This document shows positions 5,006-6,473 of a DNA stretch of 6,473 nucleotides, piece by piece; the stretch's first letter is position 1; each line of letters begins with the position of its first letter. The stretch comes from Thermoleophilia bacterium. GTDB taxonomy: Bacteria > Actinomycetota > Thermoleophilia > Gaiellales > Gaiellaceae. Under the pieces are notes generated by a model. That model was not told the origin of the DNA and did no database searches. It saw only the letters and a list, made by a program, of their open reading frames with translations. Where the stretch lies: positions 1 to 6,473 of the forward strand of contig JACVSB010000102.1 of assembly GCA_014534155.1 (NCBI GenBank), written 5' to 3'. Both the position numbers and the translations under genes were made by a program.

Positions 5006-6010
5006 GAGTCGTTCCTGACGCCGAACGACCTCTTCTACGTCCGAAACCACGGGCCCGTTCCTGAGGTCGACGCCGCCTCGTACCGCCTGCACGTGCAGGG
5101 CGCGGTCGAGCGGCCGCTCCGCCTCTCGCTGCCGGAGCTCCGCGACCGCTTCTCGCGCGTCAGCATCGAGGCGACGCTGAGCTGCGCGGGCAACCGGCGG
5201 GCCCAGCTCACCCGCGTGCGACCGATCCCCGGCGAGATCCCCTGGGGCGACGGGGCGATCGGAACCGCCCGCTGGAGCGGGGTTCCGCTCCGCGAGGTCC
5301 TTGCGGCGGCCGTGCTCACGCCCGAGGCGCGCCACGTCGAGCTCACGGGGCTCGACGCGTGCAAGGAGGACGGCCGCGTCGTCCCCTTCGCCGGGTCCAT
5401 TCCGGTGGAGAAGGCGCTCGCAGGCGAGACGATCATCGCCGACGAGATGAACGGCGAGCCGCTACCGCCGGTGCACGGCTTCCCGCTTCGCGCGGTCGTC
5501 CCGGGCTTCGTCGGCGCCCGCAGCGTCAAGTGGCTTTCCGCGATCGCCCTCGCGCGAGAGCCCTCCTCGTCCTACTACCAGACGCGCTCGTACCGGCTCT
5601 TCGGGCCGGACGTCCAGGGGACGGACGCCCGGTGGGAGGAGGCTCTGCCGCTTGGAGAGCTGGCCGTCAACGCGGCCATCTGCCGTCCGCACGACGGCGA
5701 GTCGCTGCCCGCCGGGAGGGTCGTCGTCGCCGGCTGGGCGGTCGGCGGCGGTCAGCGGGCGGTCGCGCGCGTGGACGTCTCGGGAGACGGGGGCGCGACC
5801 TGGGCCCGGGCCGAGCTCGCGCGCGGGGAGACGCCCTCTGCCTGGTGCCTGTGGTCGGCCGAGCTCGAGCTCGCGCCCGGGCCCCACGAGCTCGTCGCTC
5901 GGGCGGTCGATTCGTCCACGAACAGCCAGCCGGAGAGCCCGGCGGCGACCTGGAACTTCAAGGGATACGCGAACAACGCCTGCCCACGGGTCCGGGTGCT
6001 CACCGAGTAG
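4940..6010 (+). CDS. Sulfite oxidase-family molybdopterin-dependent oxidoreductase (start codon unresolved)
   Basis: The conserved part (356 residues counted from 4940) holds the SUOX Moco domain and the C-terminal dimerisation domain. Numbered from Glu at 4940, the Mo-ligand cysteine is Cys82 in LSCAGNRR. Active-site residues matching vertebrate sulfite oxidase are Arg35 in YVRNHGPVP, Arg87 in NRR, Trp112 in GTARWSG and Tyr218 in TRSYRLFG. HGFPLRAVVPGFVGARSVKWL (179-199) is the typical Moco-binding stretch. The dimer domain ends in ATWNFKGYANNACPRVRV, where sulfite oxidases usually have AWHRV. These residues support oxidation of sulfite or a similar substrate, but not certainty. No heme domain, Tat or Sec signal is seen, so it is probably cytoplasmic. 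Conserved sequence begins at SLLVHGQEPLNAEP, yet no ATG, GTG or TTG exists in frame between 4823 and 5003. A GTG at 5003 would cut off conserved residues, and the GTG at 4823 lies in the Rieske gene. The given start is where coding becomes visible. Confidence 0.88.
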   Translation, partial: ETSLLVHGQEPLNAEPAPGRLVESFLTPNDLFYVRNHGPVPEVDAASYRLHVQGAVERPLRLSLPELRDRFSRVSIEATLSCAGNRRAQLTRVRPIPGEIPWGDGAIGTARWSGVPLREVLAAAVLTPEARHVELTGLDACKEDGRVVPFAGSIPVEKALAGETIIADEMNGEPLPPVHGFPLRAVVPGFVGARSVKWLSAIALAREPSSSYYQTRSYRLFGPDVQGTDARWEEALPLGELAVNAAICRPHDGESLPAGRVVVAGWAVGGGQRAVARVDVSGDGGATWARAELARGETPSAWCLWSAELELAPGPHELVARAVDSSTNSQPESPAATWNFKGYANNACPRVRVLTE

Positions 6011-6021
6011 GCTTCCGGGTC

Positions 6022-6060
6022 GCTCCGGCGCCTCTCCGGAAAGGTCAGCCGCGCCGGAGC
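6022..6060. terminator. Candidate bidirectional terminator between convergent genes
   Basis: GCTCCGGCGC (6022-6031) and GCGCCGGAGC (6051-6060) form a perfect 10-bp GC-rich inverted repeat with a 19-base loop. It spans the 34-base gap between the Mo-enzyme stop and the sulfatase stop and reaches into the last sulfatase codons. A smaller alternative hairpin, TCCGG (6024-6028) with CCGGA (6036-6040), competes with it. There is no T-run on either side, so it is not a classical Rho-independent terminator; a stem-only terminator of the actinobacterial kind is possible. Confidence 0.45.
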
Positions 6061-6473
6061 CGCGCCCGCCCGAACGGGGCCCAGAAGTCGGCGCCGCGCA
6101 CGTAGCGGTCGCGGGAGTCGTCGGGAGGCACGTAGTCCCACGCGGCCCGTTCGCCCTCGGCGAGAGCGCGCGCGACGATCCGGCGCCGCTCCTGGCTCGC
6201 GACCACCTGCGCGCGGAGAGCTTCGAGGTCCCAGCGTCTCCCTACCTCGGCCCGGAACCGCGCCACGAGCTCGGGGCTCTCCCCCGCCAGGTTCACGAGC
6301 TCGTCTGGGTCGCGCTCCAGGTCGTAGAGCTGGTCCCGATCGTCGGGGCAGTGGACGTACTTGAGCGCCCCGCGCCGGAGCATGACGCAGGGCGAGTACG
6401 CGCCCTCCGCCAGGTACTCCGCCGCGACGGTGCGCTCGCCTTCGGAGACGGCGCCCGTGAGGAGCGGGAGAAG
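6045..6473 (-). CDS. Choline-sulfatase-like sulfatase, C-terminal fragment (5' end beyond the right edge)
   Basis: The frame enters from the window edge and gives 142 residues before the stop, so only the C-terminal part is present; the internal ATG at 6383 is not the start. The fragment carries the sulfatase late motifs EYLAEGAYSPCVMLRRG and ALKYVHC (residues 19-42), then DQLYDLERDPDELVNLA (47-63). It goes on with the tail typical of choline sulfatases: RWDLEAL, ASQERRR, AWDYVPPDDSRDRYVRG (to residue 127). Choline sulfatase (BetC) splits choline-O-sulfate into choline and sulfate, feeding glycine betaine synthesis or sulfur supply; other sulfatases of this clade may use different sulfate esters. 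The catalytic formylglycine cysteine region is outside the window, so activity cannot be checked. It converges on the Mo-enzyme gene with 34 bases between stops. The sulfatase family is secure; choline specificity is a good guess from the tail. Confidence 0.85.
   Translation of the reverse strand, partial: LLPLLTGAVSEGERTVAAEYLAEGAYSPCVMLRRGALKYVHCPDDRDQLYDLERDPDELVNLAGESPELVARFRAEVGRRWDLEALRAQVVASQERRRIVARALAEGERAAWDYVPPDDSRDRYVRGADFWAPFGRARLRRG

Overview
The window comes from a very GC-rich bacterial chromosome (about 70 % G+C by eye) with G/C-heavy third codon positions, GTG starts, overlapping genes and very short gaps. The protein style suggests an actinobacterium, possibly of the Thermoleophilia (Solirubrobacter/Gaiella-like) type. 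That placement is an impression from sequence character; there is no rRNA or other marker. I see no tRNA, rRNA, CRISPR array, insertion sequence or phage gene. No gene-free stretch reaches 300 bases.

Layout, left to right. (1) On the minus strand lie the N-terminal end of an uncertain gene running off the left edge (1-160) and, upstream of it, a glycerophosphodiester phosphodiesterase (184-933). (2) Only 23 bases away and divergent, a two-gene plus-strand unit encodes an EamA/DMT-type membrane transporter (957-1790) and a divergent methylenetetrahydrofolate reductase-fold protein (1787-2668). The two overlap at ATGA. (3) After a 54-base gap with a good sigma70-like promoter comes a tight plus-strand operon. 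It holds an IclR-family regulator (2723-3487, probably read from a leaderless mRNA), an amidohydrolase-2 TIM-barrel enzyme (3477-4580), a small Rieske [2Fe-2S] protein (4573-4941) and a sulfite-oxidase-family molybdopterin enzyme (about 4940-6010). (4) Converging on it from the right is the C-terminal part of a choline-sulfatase-like sulfatase (6045 to the window end), with a 10-bp inverted repeat between the two genes.

The most interesting unit is region 3. Regulator, metal-dependent hydrolase/decarboxylase, Rieske electron carrier and Mo oxidoreductase overlap or abut and look co-transcribed. I infer a small catabolic or redox pathway under IclR control, with the Rieske protein as a plausible electron partner for the Mo enzyme; the substrate cannot be read from sequence. 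The Rieske/Mo-enzyme junction is odd. The conserved N-terminus of the Mo enzyme begins at the Rieske stop codon, in the next frame, with no ordinary start codon. Candidate explanations are a Rieske-Mo fusion split by one base, recoding, or a sequencing error. The sulfatase and the MTHFR-like protein on the flanks allow a speculative organosulfur/methyl-group theme.
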